Of a DNA stretch of 64,000 nucleotides, positions 30,001 through 43,845 are shown one piece after another; position 1 is the first letter of the stretch, and each line of letters starts with the position of its first letter. The notes under the pieces were generated by a model that saw nothing but the letters and a program-made list of their open reading frames with translations, ran no database searches and was not told where the DNA came from. The position numbers and the translations under genes were made by a program. The stretch is taken from assembly GCA_028752905.1 (NCBI GenBank), contig JAQNBH010000009.1, positions 32,221,442 through 32,285,441 of the forward strand, read 5' to 3'. The DNA is from Cladorhizidae sp. MBARI D1340-BT2. Taxonomy: Eukaryota; Porifera; Demospongiae; Poecilosclerida; Cladorhizidae.

Positions 30001-33000
30001 GCACTCTAGGACTAGACTAGGAGCACTCTAGGACTAGACTAGGAGCACTCTAGGACTAGACTAGGAGCACTCTAGGACTAGACTAGGAGCACTCTAGGAC
30101 TAGACTAGGAGCACTCTAGGACTAGACTAGGAGCACTCTAGGACTAGACTAGGAGCACTCTAGGACTAGACTAGGAGCACTCTAGGACTAGACTAGGAGC
30201 ACTCTAGGACTAGACTAGGAGCACTCTAGGACTAGACTAGGAGCACTCTAGGACTAGACTAGGAGCACTCTAGGACTAGACTAGGAGCACTCTAGGACTA
30301 GACTAGGAGCACTCTAGGACTAGACTAGGAGCACTCTAGGACTAGACTAGGAGCACTCTAGGACTAGACTAGGAGCACTCTAGGACTAGACTAGGAGCAC
30401 TCTAGGACTAGACTAGGAGCACTCTAGGACTAGACTAGGAGCACTCTAGGACTAGACTAGGAGCACTCTAGGACTAGACTAGGAGCACTCTAGGACTAGA
30501 CTAGGAGCACTCTAGGACTAGACTAGGAGCACTCTAGGACTAGACTAGGAGCACTCTAGGACTAGACTAGGAGCACTCTAGGACTAGACTAGGAGCACTC
30601 TAGGACTAGACTAGGAGCACTCTAGGACTAGACTAGGAGCACTCTAGGACTAGACTAGGAGCACTCTAGGACTAGACTAGGAGCACTCTAGGACTAGACT
30701 AGGAGCACTCTAGGACTAGACTAGGAGCACTCTAGGACTAGACTAGGAGCACTCTAGGACTAGACTAGGAGCACTCTAGGACTAGACTAGGAGCACTCTA
30801 GGACTAGACTAGGAGCACTCTAGGACTAGACTAGGAGCACTCTAGGACTAGACTAGGAGCACTCTAGGACTAGACTAGGAGCACTCTAGGACTAGACTAG
30901 GAGCACTCTAGGACTAGACTAGGAGCACTCTAGGACTAGACTAGGAGCACTCTAGGACTAGACTAGGAGCACTCTAGGACTAGACTAGGAGCACTCTAGG
31001 ACTAGACTAGGAGCACTCTAGGACTAGACTAGGAGCACTCTAGGACTAGACTAGGAGCACTCTAGGACTAGACTAGGAGCACTCTAGGACTAGACTAGGA
31101 GCACTCTAGGACTAGACTAGGAGCACTCTAGGACTAGACTAGGAGCACTCTAGGACTAGACTAGGAGCACTCTAGGACTAGACTAGGAGCACTCTAGGAC
31201 TAGACTAGGAGCACTCTAGGACTAGACTAGGAGCACTCTAGGACTAGACTAGGAGCACTCTAGGACTAGACTAGGAGCACTCTAGGACTAGACTAGGAGC
31301 ACTCTAGGACTAGACTAGGAGCACTCTAGGACTAGACTAGGAGCACTCTAGGACTAGACTAGGAGCACTCTAGGACTAGACTAGGAGCACTCTAGGACTA
31401 GACTAGGAGCACTCTAGGACTAGACTAGGAGCACTCTAGGACTAGACTAGGAGCACTCTAGGACTAGACTAGGAGCACTCTAGGACTAGACTAGGAGCAC
31501 TCTAGGACTAGACTAGGAGCACTCTAGGACTAGACTAGGAGCACTCTAGGACTAGACTAGGAGCACTCTAGGACTAGACTAGGAGCACTCTAGGACTAGA
31601 CTAGGAGCACTCTAGGACTAGACTAGGAGCACTCTAGGACTAGACTAGGAGCACTCTAGGACTAGACTAGGAGCACTCTAGGACTAGACTAGGAGCACTC
31701 TAGGACTAGACTAGGAGCACTCTAGGACTAGACTAGGAGCACTCTAGGACTAGACTAGGAGCACTCTAGGACTAGACTAGGAGCACTCTAGGACTAGACT
31801 AGGAGCACTCTAGGACTAGACTAGGAGCACTCTAGGACTAGACTAGGAGCACTCTAGGACTAGACTAGGAGCACTCTAGGACTAGACTAGGAGCACTCTA
31901 GGACTAGACTAGGAGCACTCTAGGACTAGACTAGGAGCACTCTAGGACTAGACTAGGAGCACTCTAGGACTAGACTAGGAGCACTCTAGGACTAGACTAG
32001 GAGCACTCTAGGACTAGACTAGGAGCACTCTAGGACTAGACTAGGAGCACTCTAGGACTAGACTAGGAGCACTCTAGGACTAGACTAGGAGCACTCTAGG
32101 ACTAGACTAGGAGCACTCTAGGACTAGACTAGGAGCACTCTAGGACTAGACTAGGAGCACTCTAGGACTAGACTAGGAGCACTCTAGGACTAGACTAGGA
32201 GCACTCTAGGACTAGACTAGGAGCACTCTAGGACTAGACTAGGAGCACTCTAGGACTAGACTAGGAGCACTCTAGGACTAGACTAGGAGCACTCTAGGAC
32301 TAGACTAGGAGCACTCTAGGACTAGACTAGGAGCACTCTAGGACTAGACTAGGAGCACTCTAGGACTAGACTAGGAGCACTCTAGGACTAGACTAGGAGC
32401 ACTCTAGGACTAGACTAGGAGCACTCTAGGACTAGACTAGGAGCACTCTAGGACTAGACTAGGAGCACTCTAGGACTAGACTAGGAGCACTCTAGGACTA
32501 GACTAGGAGCACTCTAGGACTAGACTAGGAGCACTCTAGGACTAGACTAGGAGCACTCTAGGACTAGACTAGGAGCACTCTAGGACTAGACTAGGAGCAC
32601 TCTAGGACTAGACTAGGAGCACTCTAGGACTAGACTAGGAGCACTCTAGGACTAGACTAGGAGCACTCTAGGACTAGACTAGGAGCACTCTAGGACTAGA
32701 CTAGGAGCACTCTAGGACTAGACTAGGAGCACTCTAGGACTAGACTAGGAGCACTCTAGGACTAGACTAGGAGCACTCTAGGACTAGACTAGGAGCACTC
32801 TAGGACTAGACTAGGAGCACTCTAGGACTAGACTAGGAGCACTCTAGGACTAGACTAGGAGCACTCTAGGACTAGACTAGGAGCACTCTAGGACTAGACT
32901 AGGAGCACTCTAGGACTAGACTAGGAGCACTCTAGGACTAGACTAGGAGCACTCTAGGACTAGACTAGGAGCACTCTAGGACTAGACTAGGAGCACTCTA

Positions 33001-36000
33001 GGACTAGACTAGGAGCACTCTAGGACTAGACTAGGAGCACTCTAGGACTAGACTAGGAGCACTCTAGGACTAGACTAGGAGCACTCTAGGACTAGACTAG
33101 GAGCACTCTAGGACTAGACTAGGAGCACTCTAGGACTAGACTAGGAGCACTCTAGGACTAGACTAGGAGCACTCTAGGACTAGACTAGGAGCACTCTAGG
33201 ACTAGACTAGGAGCACTCTAGGACTAGACTAGGAGCACTCTAGGACTAGACTAGGAGCACTCTAGGACTAGACTAGGAGCACTCTAGGACTAGACTAGGA
33301 GCACTCTAGGACTAGACTAGGAGCACTCTAGGACTAGACTAGGAGCACTCTAGGACTAGACTAGGAGCACTCTAGGACTAGACTAGGAGCACTCTAGGAC
33401 TAGACTAGGAGCACTCTAGGACTAGACTAGGAGCACTCTAGGACTAGACTAGGAGCACTCTAGGACTAGACTAGGAGCACTCTAGGACTAGACTAGGAGC
33501 ACTCTAGGACTAGACTAGGAGCACTCTAGGACTAGACTAGGAGCACTCTAGGACTAGACTAGGAGCACTCTAGGACTAGACTAGGAGCACTCTAGGACTA
33601 GACTAGGAGCACTCTAGGACTAGACTAGGAGCACTCTAGGACTAGACTAGGAGCACTCTAGGACTAGACTAGGAGCACTCTAGGACTAGACTAGGAGCAC
33701 TCTAGGACTAGACTAGGAGCACTCTAGGACTAGACTAGGAGCACTCTAGGACTAGACTAGGAGCACTCTAGGACTAGACTAGGAGCACTCTAGGACTAGA
33801 CTAGGAGCACTCTAGGACTAGACTAGGAGCACTCTAGGACTAGACTAGGAGCACTCTAGGACTAGACTAGGAGCACTCTAGGACTAGACTAGGAGCACTC
33901 TAGGACTAGACTAGGAGCACTCTAGGACTAGACTAGGAGCACTCTAGGACTAGACTAGGAGCACTCTAGGACTAGACTAGGAGCACTCTAGGACTAGACT
34001 AGGAGCACTCTAGGACTAGACTAGGAGCACTCTAGGACTAGACTAGGAGCACTCTGGGACTAGACTAGGAGCACTCTAGGACTAGACTAGGAGCACTCTA
34101 GGACTAGACTAGGAGCACTCTAGGACTAGACTAGGAGCACTCTAGGACTAGACTAGGAGCACTCTAGGACTAGACTAGGAGCACTCTAGGACTAGACTAG
34201 GAGCACTCTAGGACTAGACTAGGAGCACTCTAGGACTAGACTAGGAGCACTCTAGGACTAGACTAGGAGCACTCTAGGACTAGACTAGGAGCACTCTAGG
34301 ACTAGACTAGGAGCACTCTAGGACTAGACTAGGAGCACTCTAGGACTAGACTAGGAGCACTCTAGGACTAGACTAGGAGCACTCTAGGACTAGACTAGGA
34401 GCACTCTAGGACTAGACTAGGAGCACTCTAGGACTAGACTAGGAGCACTCTAGGACTAGACTAGGAGCACTCTAGGACTAGACTAGGAGCACTCTAGGAC
34501 TAGACTAGGAGCACTCTAGGACTAGACTAGGAGCACTCTAGGACTAGACTAGGAGCACTCTAGGACTAGACTAGGAGCACTCTAGGACTAGACTAGGAGC
34601 ACTCTAGGACTAGACTAGGAGCACTCTAGGACTAGACTAGGAGCACTCTAGGACTAGACTAGGAGCACTCTAGGACTAGACTAGGAGCACTCTAGGACTA
34701 GACTAGGAGCACTCTAGGACTAGACTAGGAGCACTCTAGGACTAGACTAGGAGCACTCTAGGACTAGACTAGGAGCACTCTAGGACTAGACTAGGAGCAC
34801 TCTAGGACTAGACTAGGAGCACTCTAGGACTAGACTAGGAGCACTCTAGGACTAGACTAGGAGCACTCTAGGACTAGACTAGGAGCACTCTAGGACTAGA
34901 CTAGGAGCACTCTAGGACTAGACTAGGAGCACTCTAGGACTAGACTAGGAGCACTCTAGGACTAGACTAGGAGCACTCTAGGACTAGACTAGGAGCACTC
35001 TAGGACTAGACTAGGAGCACTCTAGGACTAGACTAGGAGCACTCTAGGACTAGACTAGGAGCACTCTAGGACTAGACTAGGAGCACTCTAGGACTAGACT
35101 AGGAGCACTCTAGGACTAGACTAGGAGCACTCTAGGACTAGACTAGGAGCACTCTAGGACTAGACTAGGAGCACTCTAGGACTAGACTAGGAGCACTCTA
35201 GGACTAGACTAGGAGCACTCTAGGACTAGACTAGGAGCACTCTAGGACTAGACTAGGAGCACTCTAGGACTAGACTAGGAGCACTCTAGGACTAGACTAG
35301 GAGCACTCTAGGACTAGACTAGGAGCACTCTAGGACTAGACTAGGAGCACTCTAGGACTAGACTAGGAGCACTCTAGGACTAGACTAGGAGCACTCTAGG
35401 ACTAGACTAGGAGCACTCTAGGACTAGACTAGGAGCACTCTAGGACTAGACTAGGAGCACTCTAGGACTAGACTAGGAGCACTCTAGGACTAGACTAGGA
35501 GCACTCTAGGACTAGACTAGGAGCACTCTAGGACTAGACTAGGAGCACTCTAGGACTAGACTAGGAGCACTCTAGGACTAGACTAGGAGCACTCTAGGAC
35601 TAGACTAGGAGCACTCTAGGACTAGACTAGGAGCACTCTAGGACTAGACTAGGAGCACTCTAGGACTAGACTAGGAGCACTCTAGGACTAGACTAGGAGC
35701 ACTCTAGGACTAGACTAGGAGCACTCTAGGACTAGACTAGGAGCACTCTAGGACTAGACTAGGAGCACTCTAGGACTAGACTAGGAGCACTCTAGGACTA
35801 GACTAGGAGCACTCTAGGACTAGACTAGGAGCACTCTAGGACTAGACTAGGAGCACTCTAGGACTAGACTAGGAGCACTCTAGGACTAGACTAGGAGCAC
35901 TCTAGGACTAGACTAGGAGCACTCTAGGACTAGACTAGGAGCACTCTAGGACTAGACTAGGAGCACTCTAGGACTAGACTAGGAGCACTCTAGGACTAGA

Positions 36001-37832
36001 CTAGGAGCACTCTAGGACTAGACTAGGAGCACTCTAGGACTAGACTAGGAGCACTCTAGGACTAGACTAGGAGCACTCTAGGACTAGACTAGGAGCACTC
36101 TAGGACTAGACTAGGAGCACTCTAGGACTAGACTAGGAGCACTCTAGGACTAGACTAGGAGCACTCTAGGACTAGACTAGGAGCACTCTAGGACTAGACT
36201 AGGAGCACTCTAGGACTAGACTAGGAGCACTCTAGGACTAGACTAGGAGCACTCTAGGACTAGACTAGGAGCACTCTAGGACTAGACTAGGAGCACTCTA
36301 GGACTAGACTAGGAGCACTCTAGGACTAGACTAGGAGCACTCTAGGACTAGACTAGGAGCACTCTAGGACTAGACTAGGAGCACTCTAGGACTAGACTAG
36401 GAGCACTCTAGGACTAGACTAGGAGCACTCTAGGACTAGACTAGGAGCACTCTAGGACTAGACTAGGAGCACTCTAGGACTAGACTAGGAGCACTCTAGG
36501 ACTAGACTAGGAGCACTCTAGGACTAGACTAGGAGCACTCTAGGACTAGACTAGGAGCACTCTAGGACTAGACTAGGAGCACTCTAGGACTAGACTAGGA
36601 GCACTCTAGGACTAGACTAGGAGCACTCTAGGACTAGACTAGGAGCACTCTAGGACTAGACTAGGAGCACTCTAGGACTAGACTAGGAGCACTCTAGGAC
36701 TAGACTAGGAGCACTCTAGGACTAGACTAGGAGCACTCTAGGACTAGACTAGGAGCACTCTAGGACTAGACTAGGAGCACTCTAGGACTAGACTAGGAGC
36801 ACTCTAGGACTAGACTAGGAGCACTCTAGGACTAGACTAGGAGCACTCTAGGACTAGACTAGGAGCACTCTAGGACTAGACTAGGAGCACTCTAGGACTA
36901 GACTAGGAGCACTCTAGGACTAGACTAGGAGCACTCTAGGACTAGACTAGGAGCACTCTAGGACTAGACTAGGAGCACTCTAGGACTAGACTAGGAGCAC
37001 TCTAGGACTAGACTAGGAGCACTCTAGGACTAGACTAGGAGCACTCTAGGACTAGACCAGGAGCACTCTAGGACTAGACTAGGAGCACTCTAGGACTAGA
37101 CTAGGAGCACTCTAGGACTAGACTAGGAGCACTCTAGGACTAGACTAGGAGCACTCTAGGACTAGACTAGGAGCACTCTAGGACTAGACTAGGAGCACTC
37201 TAGGACTAGACTAGGAGCACTCTAGGACTAGACTAGGAGCACTCTAGGACTAGACTAGGAGCACTCTAGGACTAGACTAGGAGCACTCTAGGACTAGACT
37301 AGGAGCACTCTAGGACTAGACTAGGAGCACTCTAGGACTAGACTAGGAGCACTCTAGGACTAGACTAGGAGCACTCTAGGACTAGACTAGGAGCACTCTA
37401 GGACTAGACTAGGAGCACTCTAGGACTAGACTAGGAGCACTCTAGGACTAGACTAGGAGCACTCTAGGACTAGACTAGGAGCACTCTAGGACTAGACTAG
37501 GAGCACTCTAGGACTAGACTAGGAGCACTCTAGGACTAGACTAGGAGCACTCTAGGACTAGACTAGGAGCACTCTAGGACTAGACTAGGAGCACTCTAGG
37601 ACTAGACTAGGAGCACTCTAGGACTAGACTAGGAGCACTCTAGGACTAGACTAGGAGCACTCTAGGACTAGACTAGGAGCACTCTAGGACTAGACTAGGA
37701 GCACTCTAGGACTAGACCTAGGAGCACTCTAGGACTAGACCTAGGAGCACTCTAGGACTAGACTAGGAGCACTCTAGGACTAGACTAGGAGCACTCTAGG
37801 ACTAGACTAGGAGCACTCTAGGACTAGACTAG
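1..37832. repeat. 22-bp satellite array, main block
   Basis: A head-to-tail 22-bp unit with core CTAGGACTAGACTAG followed by GAGCACT runs from the left edge, about 1,715 units after excluding the N gap. By eye most of 6.1-34.0 kb is invariant. Visible variants cluster at the edges: 23-mers with an extra G (about 141, 187, 405, 445, 2278, 2343, 2431, 4018), CTCTGGGAC forms near 383 and 2960-3040, a short duplication at 963-972, and short deletions near 1497, 12611 and 26104. Each unit has three CTAG tetramers, which put TAG stops on both strands, and 22 is not a multiple of three; all six frames are therefore closed. The transcribed strand of the unit contains no GT. It lies upstream of a PIGS exon and is read as intronic. 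Copy number depends on the assembly. Confidence 0.98.
5854..5953. other. Assembly gap (100 N)
   Basis: Exactly 100 N, flanked on both sides by the same 22-bp satellite. A round length like this usually means a gap of unknown size, so the true array is probably longer than shown. Confidence 0.99.
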
Positions 37833-38088
37833 TCCCGAGAGCACTCTAGGACTAGACTAGGAGCATTGTAGGGCTAGGCCTGGTGGTATTCCAGGGCTAG
37901 AGATAGTGCCATGTGTCCCGGGAATCCCAAGATGTGTTAGACAACTGGGTATCTCTCATGTATTCCACTTGAGTTCAGCCATGATCATGCTAATGTCTGT
38001 CTATCTTCTGCGCTTTTGTCTATGTTGTAGTCTCTGCAAGAAGCACGAGGATCAAGATCCGCTGCATTCTTCAAGTCCATATGCTAAG
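37833..38088 (+). pseudogene. Duplicate of intron 3' end plus PIGS exon, lacking its splice donor
   Basis: These 256 bp read as identical to 43798-44053 (offset 5,965 bp). They carry the degenerate end of the satellite, about 150 bp of unique intron, the pyrimidine-rich acceptor and the 57-bp exon (here 38031-38087). In this copy the exon is followed at once by AGACTAGGAGCACT of the 22-bp satellite instead of GTAAGT, so the 5' splice site is missing. No GT occurs again until 43797-43798. The copy should not be definable as an internal exon and is best read as a non-functional duplicate. A 66-codon open frame over it is in a different frame from the homologous PIG-S reading and is not a gene. 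Confidence 0.9.
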
Positions 38089-41000
38089 AGACTAGGAGCA
38101 CTCTAGGACTAGACTAGGAGCACTCTAGGACTAGACTAGGAGCACTCTAGGACTACTAGACTAGGAGCACTCTAGGACTAGACTAGGAGCACTCTAGGAC
38201 TAGACTAGGAGCACTCTAGGACTAGACTAGGAGCACTCTAGGACTAGACTAGGAGCACTCTAGGACTAGACTAGGAGCACTCTAGGACTAGACTAGGAGC
38301 ACTCTAGGACTAGACTAGGAGCACTCTAGGACTAGACTAGGAGCACTCTAGGACTAGACTAGGAGCACTCTAGGACTAGACTAGGAGCACTCTAGGACTA
38401 GACTAGGAGCACTCTAGGACTAGACTAGGAGCACTCTAGGACTAGACTAGGAGCACTCTAGGACTAGACTAGGAGCACTCTAGGACTAGACTAGGAGCAC
38501 TCTAGGACTAGACTAGGAGCACTCTAGGACTAGACTAGGAGCACTCTAGGACTAGACTAGGAGCACTCTAGGACTAGACTAGGAGCACTCTAGGACTAGA
38601 CTAGGAGCACTCTAGGACTAGACTAGGAGCACTCTAGGACTAGACTAGGAGCACTCTAGGACTAGACTAGGAGCACTCTAGGACTAGACTAGGAGCACTC
38701 TAGGACTAGACTAGGAGCACTCTAGGACTAGACTAGGAGCACTCTAGGACTAGACTAGGAGCACTCTAGGACTAGACTAGGAGCACTCTAGGACTAGACT
38801 AGGAGCACTCTAGGACTAGACTAGGAGCACTCTAGGACTAGACAGGAGCACTCTAGGACTAGACTAGGAGCACTCTAGGACTAGACTAGGAGCACTCTAG
38901 GACTAGACTAGGAGCACTCTAGGACTAGACTAGGAGCACTCTAGGACTAGACTAGGAGCACTCTAGGACTAGACTAGGAGCACTCTAGGACTAGACTAGG
39001 AGCACTCTAGGACTAGACTAGGAGCACTCTAGGACTAGACTAGGAGCACTCTAGGACTAGACTAGGAGCACTCTAGGACTAGACTAGGAGCACTCTAGGA
39101 CTAGACTAGGAGCACTCTAGGACTAGACTAGGAGCACTCTAGGACTAGACTAGGAGCACTCTAGGACTAGACTAGGAGCACTCTAGGACTAGACTAGGAG
39201 CACTCTAGGACTAGACTAGGAGCACTCTAGGACTAGACTAGAGCACTCTAGGACTAGACTAGGAGCACTCTAGACTAGACTAGGAGCACTCTAGGACTAG
39301 ACTAGGAGCACTCTAGGACTAGACCTAGGAGCACTCTAGGACTAGACTAGGAGCACTCTAGGACTAGACTAGGAGCACTCTAGGACTAGACTAGGAGCAC
39401 TCTAGGACTAGACTAGGAGCACTCTAGGACTAGACTAGGAGCACTCTAGGACTAGACTAGGAGCACTCTAGACTAGACTAGGAGCACTCTAGGACTAGAC
39501 TAGGAGCACTCTAGGACTAGACTAGGAGCACTCTAGGACTAGACTAGGAGCACTCTAGGACTAGACTAGGAGCACTCTAGGACTAGACTAGGAGCACTCT
39601 AGGACTAGACTAGGAGCACTCTAGGACTAGACTAGGAGCACTCTAGGACTAGACTAGGAGCACTCTAGGACTAGACTAGGAGCACTCTAGGACTAGACTA
39701 GGAGCACTCTAGGACTAGACTAGGAGCACTCTAGGACTAGACTAGGAGCACTCTAGGACTAGACTAGGAGCACTCTAGGACTAGACTAGGAGCACTCTAG
39801 GACTAGACTAGGAGCACTCTAGGACTAGACTAGGAGCACTCTAGGACTAGACTAGGAGCACTCTAGGACTAGACTAGGAGCACTCTAGGACTAGACTAGG
39901 AGCACTCTAGGACTAGACTAGGAGCACTCTAGGACTAGACTAGGAGCACTCTAGGACTAGACTAGGAGCACTCTAGGACTAGACTAGGAGCACTCTAGGA
40001 CTAGACTAGGAGCACTCTAGGACTAGACTAGGAGCACTCTAGGACTAGACTAGGAGCACTCTAGGACTAGACTAGGAGCACTCTAGGACTAGACTAGGAG
40101 CACTCTAGGACTAGACTAGGAGCACTCTAGGACTAGACTAGGAGCACTCTAGGACTAGACTAGGAGCACTCTAGGACTAGACTAGGAGCACTCTAGGACT
40201 AGACTAGGAGCACTCTAGGACTAGACTAGGAGCACTCTAGGACTAGACTAGGAGCACTCTAGGACTAGACTAGGAGCACTCTAGGACTAGACTAGGAGCA
40301 CTCTAGGACTAGACTAGGAGCACTCTAGGACTAGACTAGGAGCACTCTAGGACTAGACTAGGAGCACTCTAGGACTAGACTAGGAGCACTCTAGGACTAG
40401 ACTAGGAGCACTCTAGGACTAGACTAGGAGCACTCTAGGACTAGACTAGGAGCACTCTAGGACTAGACTAGGAGCACTCTAGGACTAGACTAGGAGCACT
40501 CTAGGACTAGACTAGGAGCACTCTAGGACTAGACTAGGAGCACTCTAGGACTAGACTAGGAGCACTCTAGACTAGACTAGGAGCACTCTAGGACTAGACT
40601 AGGAGCACTCTAGGACTAGACTAGGAGCACTCTAGGACTAGACTAGGAGCACTCTAGGACTAGACTAGGAGCACTCTAGGACTAGACTAGGAGCACTCTA
40701 GGACTAGACTAGGAGCACTCTAGGACTAGACTAGGAGCACTCTAGGACTAGACTAGGAGCACTCTAGGACTAGACTAGGAGCACTCTAGGACTAGACTAG
40801 GAGCACTCTAGGACTAGACTAGGAGCACTCTAGGACTAGACTAGGAGCACTCTAGGACTAGACTAGGAGCACTCTAGGACTAGACTAGGAGCACTCTAGG
40901 ACTAGACTAGGAGCACTCTAGGACTAGACTAGGAGCACTCTGGGACTAGACTAGGAGCACTCTAGGACTAGACTAGGAGCACTCTAGGACTAGACTAGGA

Positions 41001-43797
41001 GCACTCTGGGACTAGACTAGGAGCACTCTAGGACTAGACTAGGAGCACTCTAGGACTAGACTAGGAGCACTCTGGGACTAGACTAGGAGCACTCTAGGAC
41101 TAGACTAGGAGCACTCTAGGACTAGACTAGGAGCACTCTAGGACTAGACTAGGAGCACTCTAGGACTAGACTAGGAGCACTCTAGGACTAGACTAGGAGC
41201 ACTCTAGGACTAGACTAGGAGCACTCTAGGACTAGACTAGGAGCACTCTAGGACTAGACTAGGAGCACTCTAGGACTAGACTAGGAGCACTCTAGGACTA
41301 GACTAGGAGCACTCTAGGACTAGACTAGGAGCACTCTAGGACTAGACTAGGAGCACTCTAGGACTAGACTAGGAGCACTCTAGGACTAGACTAGGAGCAC
41401 TCTAGGACTAGACTAGGAGCACTCTAGGACTAGACTAGGAGCACTCTAGGACTAGACTAGGAGCACTCTAGGACTAGACTAGGAGCACTCTAGGACTAGA
41501 CTAGGAGCACTCTAGGACTAGACTAGGAGCACTCTAGGACTAGACTAGGAGCACTCTAGGACTAGACTAGGAGCACTCTAGGACTAGACTAGGAGCACTC
41601 TAGGACTAGACTAGGAGCACTCTAGGACTAGACTAGGAGCACTCTAGGACTAGACTAGGAGCACTCTAGGACTAGACTAGGAGCACTCTAGGGACTAGAC
41701 TAGGAGCACTCTAGGGCTAGACTAGGAGCACTCTAGGGCTAGACTAGGAGCACTCTAGGACTAGACTAGGAGCACTCTAGGCTAGACTAGGAGCACTCTA
41801 GGGCTAGACTAGGAGCACTCTAGGACTAGACTAGGAGCACTCTAGGACTAGACTAGGAGCACTCTAGGACTAGACTAGGAGCACTCTAGGACTAGACTAG
41901 GAGCACTCTAGGACTAGACTAGGAGCACTCTAGGACTAGACTAGGAGCACTCTAGGGCTAGACTAGGAGCACTCTAGGACTAGACTAGGAGCACTCTCTA
42001 GGACTAGACTAGGAGCACTCTAGGACTAGACTAGGAGCACTCTAGGACTAGACTAGGAGCACTCTAGGACTAGACTAGGAGCACTCTAGGACTAGACTAG
42101 GAGCACTCTAGGACTAGACTAGGAGCACTCTAGGACTAGACTAGGAGCACTCTAGGACCTAGACTAGGAGCACTCTAGGACTAGACTAGGAGCACTCTAG
42201 GACTAGACTAGGAGCACTCTAGGACTAGACTAGGAGCACTCTAGGACTAGACTAGGAGCACTCTAGGACTAGACTAGGAGCACTCTAGGACTAGACTAGG
42301 AGCACTCTAGGACTAGACTAGGAGCACTCTAGGACTAGACTAGGAGCACTCTAGGGACTAGACTAGGAGCACTCTAGGACTAGACTAGGAGCACTCTAGG
42401 ACTAGACTAGGAGCACTCTAGGGACTAGACTAGGAGCACTCTAGGACTAGACTAGAGCACTCTAGGACTAGACTAGGAGCACTCTAGGACTAGACTAGGA
42501 GCACTCTAGGACTAGACTAGGAGCACTCTAGGACTAGACTAGGAGCACTCTAGGACTAGACTAGGAGCACTCTAGGACTAGACTAGGAGCACTCTAGGAC
42601 TAGACTAGGAGCACTCTAGGACTAGACTAGGAGCACTCTAGGACTAGACTAGGAGCACTCTAGGACTAGACTAGGAGCACTCTAGGACTAGACTAGGAGC
42701 ACTCTAGGACTAGACCAGGAGCACTCTAGGACTAGACCAGGAGCACTCTAGGACTAGACCAGGAGCACTCTAGGACTAGACCAGGAGCACTCTAGGACTA
42801 GACTAGGAGCACTCTAGGACTAGACCAGGAGCACTCTAGGACTAGACCTAGGAGCACTCTAGGACTAGACTAGGAGCACTCTAGGACTAGACTAGGAGCA
42901 CTCTAGGACTAGACTAGGAGCACTCTAGGACTAGACTAGGAGCACTCTAGGACTAGACTAGGAGCACTCTAGGACTAGACTAGGAGCACTCTAGGACTAG
43001 ACTAGGAGCACTCTAGGACTAGACTAGGAGCACTCTAGGACTAGACTAGGAGCACTCTAGGACTAGACAAGGAGCACTCTAGGACTAGACCAGGAGCACT
43101 CTAGGACTAGACTAGGAGCACTCTAGGACTAGACTAGGAGCACTCTAGGACTAGACTAGGAGCACTCTAGGACTAGACTAGGAGCACTCTAGGACTAGAC
43201 TAGGAGCACTCTAGGACTAGACTAGGAGCACTCTAGGACTAGACTAGGAGCACTCTAGGACTAGACTAGGAGCACTCTAGGACTAGACTAGGAGCACTCT
43301 AGGACTAGACTAGGAGCACTCTAGGACTAGACTAGGAGCACTCTAGGACTAGACTAGGAGCACTCTAGGACTAGACTAGGAGCACTCTAGGACTAGACTA
43401 GGAGCACTCTAGGACTAGACTAGGAGCACTCTAGGACTAGACTAGGAGCACTCTAGGACTAGACTAGGAGCACTCTAGGACTAGACTAGGAGCACTCTAG
43501 GACTAGACTAGGAGCACTCTAGGACTAGACTAGGAGCACTCTAGGACTAGACTAGGAGCACTCTAGGACTAGACTAGGAGCACTCTAGGACTAGACTAGG
43601 AGCACTCTAGGACTAGACTAGGAGCACTCTAGGACTAGACTAGGAGCACTCTAGGACTAGACCAGGAGCACTCTAGGACTAGACCAGGAGCACTCTAGGA
43701 CTAGACCAGGAGCACTCTAGGACTAGACTAGGAGCACTCTAGGACTAGACTAGGAGCACTCTAGGACTAGACTAGGAGCACTCTAGGACTAGACTAG
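38089..43797. repeat. 22-bp satellite array, exon-proximal block
   Basis: The same 22-bp unit resumes right after the duplicated exon, about 259 units. This block is visibly more heterogeneous than the main one: deletions or insertions near 38152, 38844, 39240, 39271, 39471, 40571 and 41997; CTCTGGGAC variants at 40.9-41.1 kb; GGGCTAGAC variants at 41.7-41.95 kb; GACCAGG variants at 42.7-43.1 and 43.66-43.71 kb. No variant seen creates a GT on the + strand. Diverged repeat remnants continue to about 43845 and fade into unique intron sequence. Confidence 0.97.
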
Positions 43798-43845
43798 TCC
43801 CGAGAGCACTCTAGGACTAGACTAGGAGCATTGTAGGGCTAGGCC

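Noticed and set aside
37906..38106. 66-codon frame duplicated at 43,871 (61 codons) as a possible small secreted protein
   Set aside because: It spans unique intron, the acceptor and the exon in the wrong frame. It is present twice only because the DNA segment is duplicated.
1..43797. CRISPR-like or bacterial repeat array
   Set aside because: Units are directly adjacent with no variable spacers, and the locus holds a spliced eukaryotic gene.
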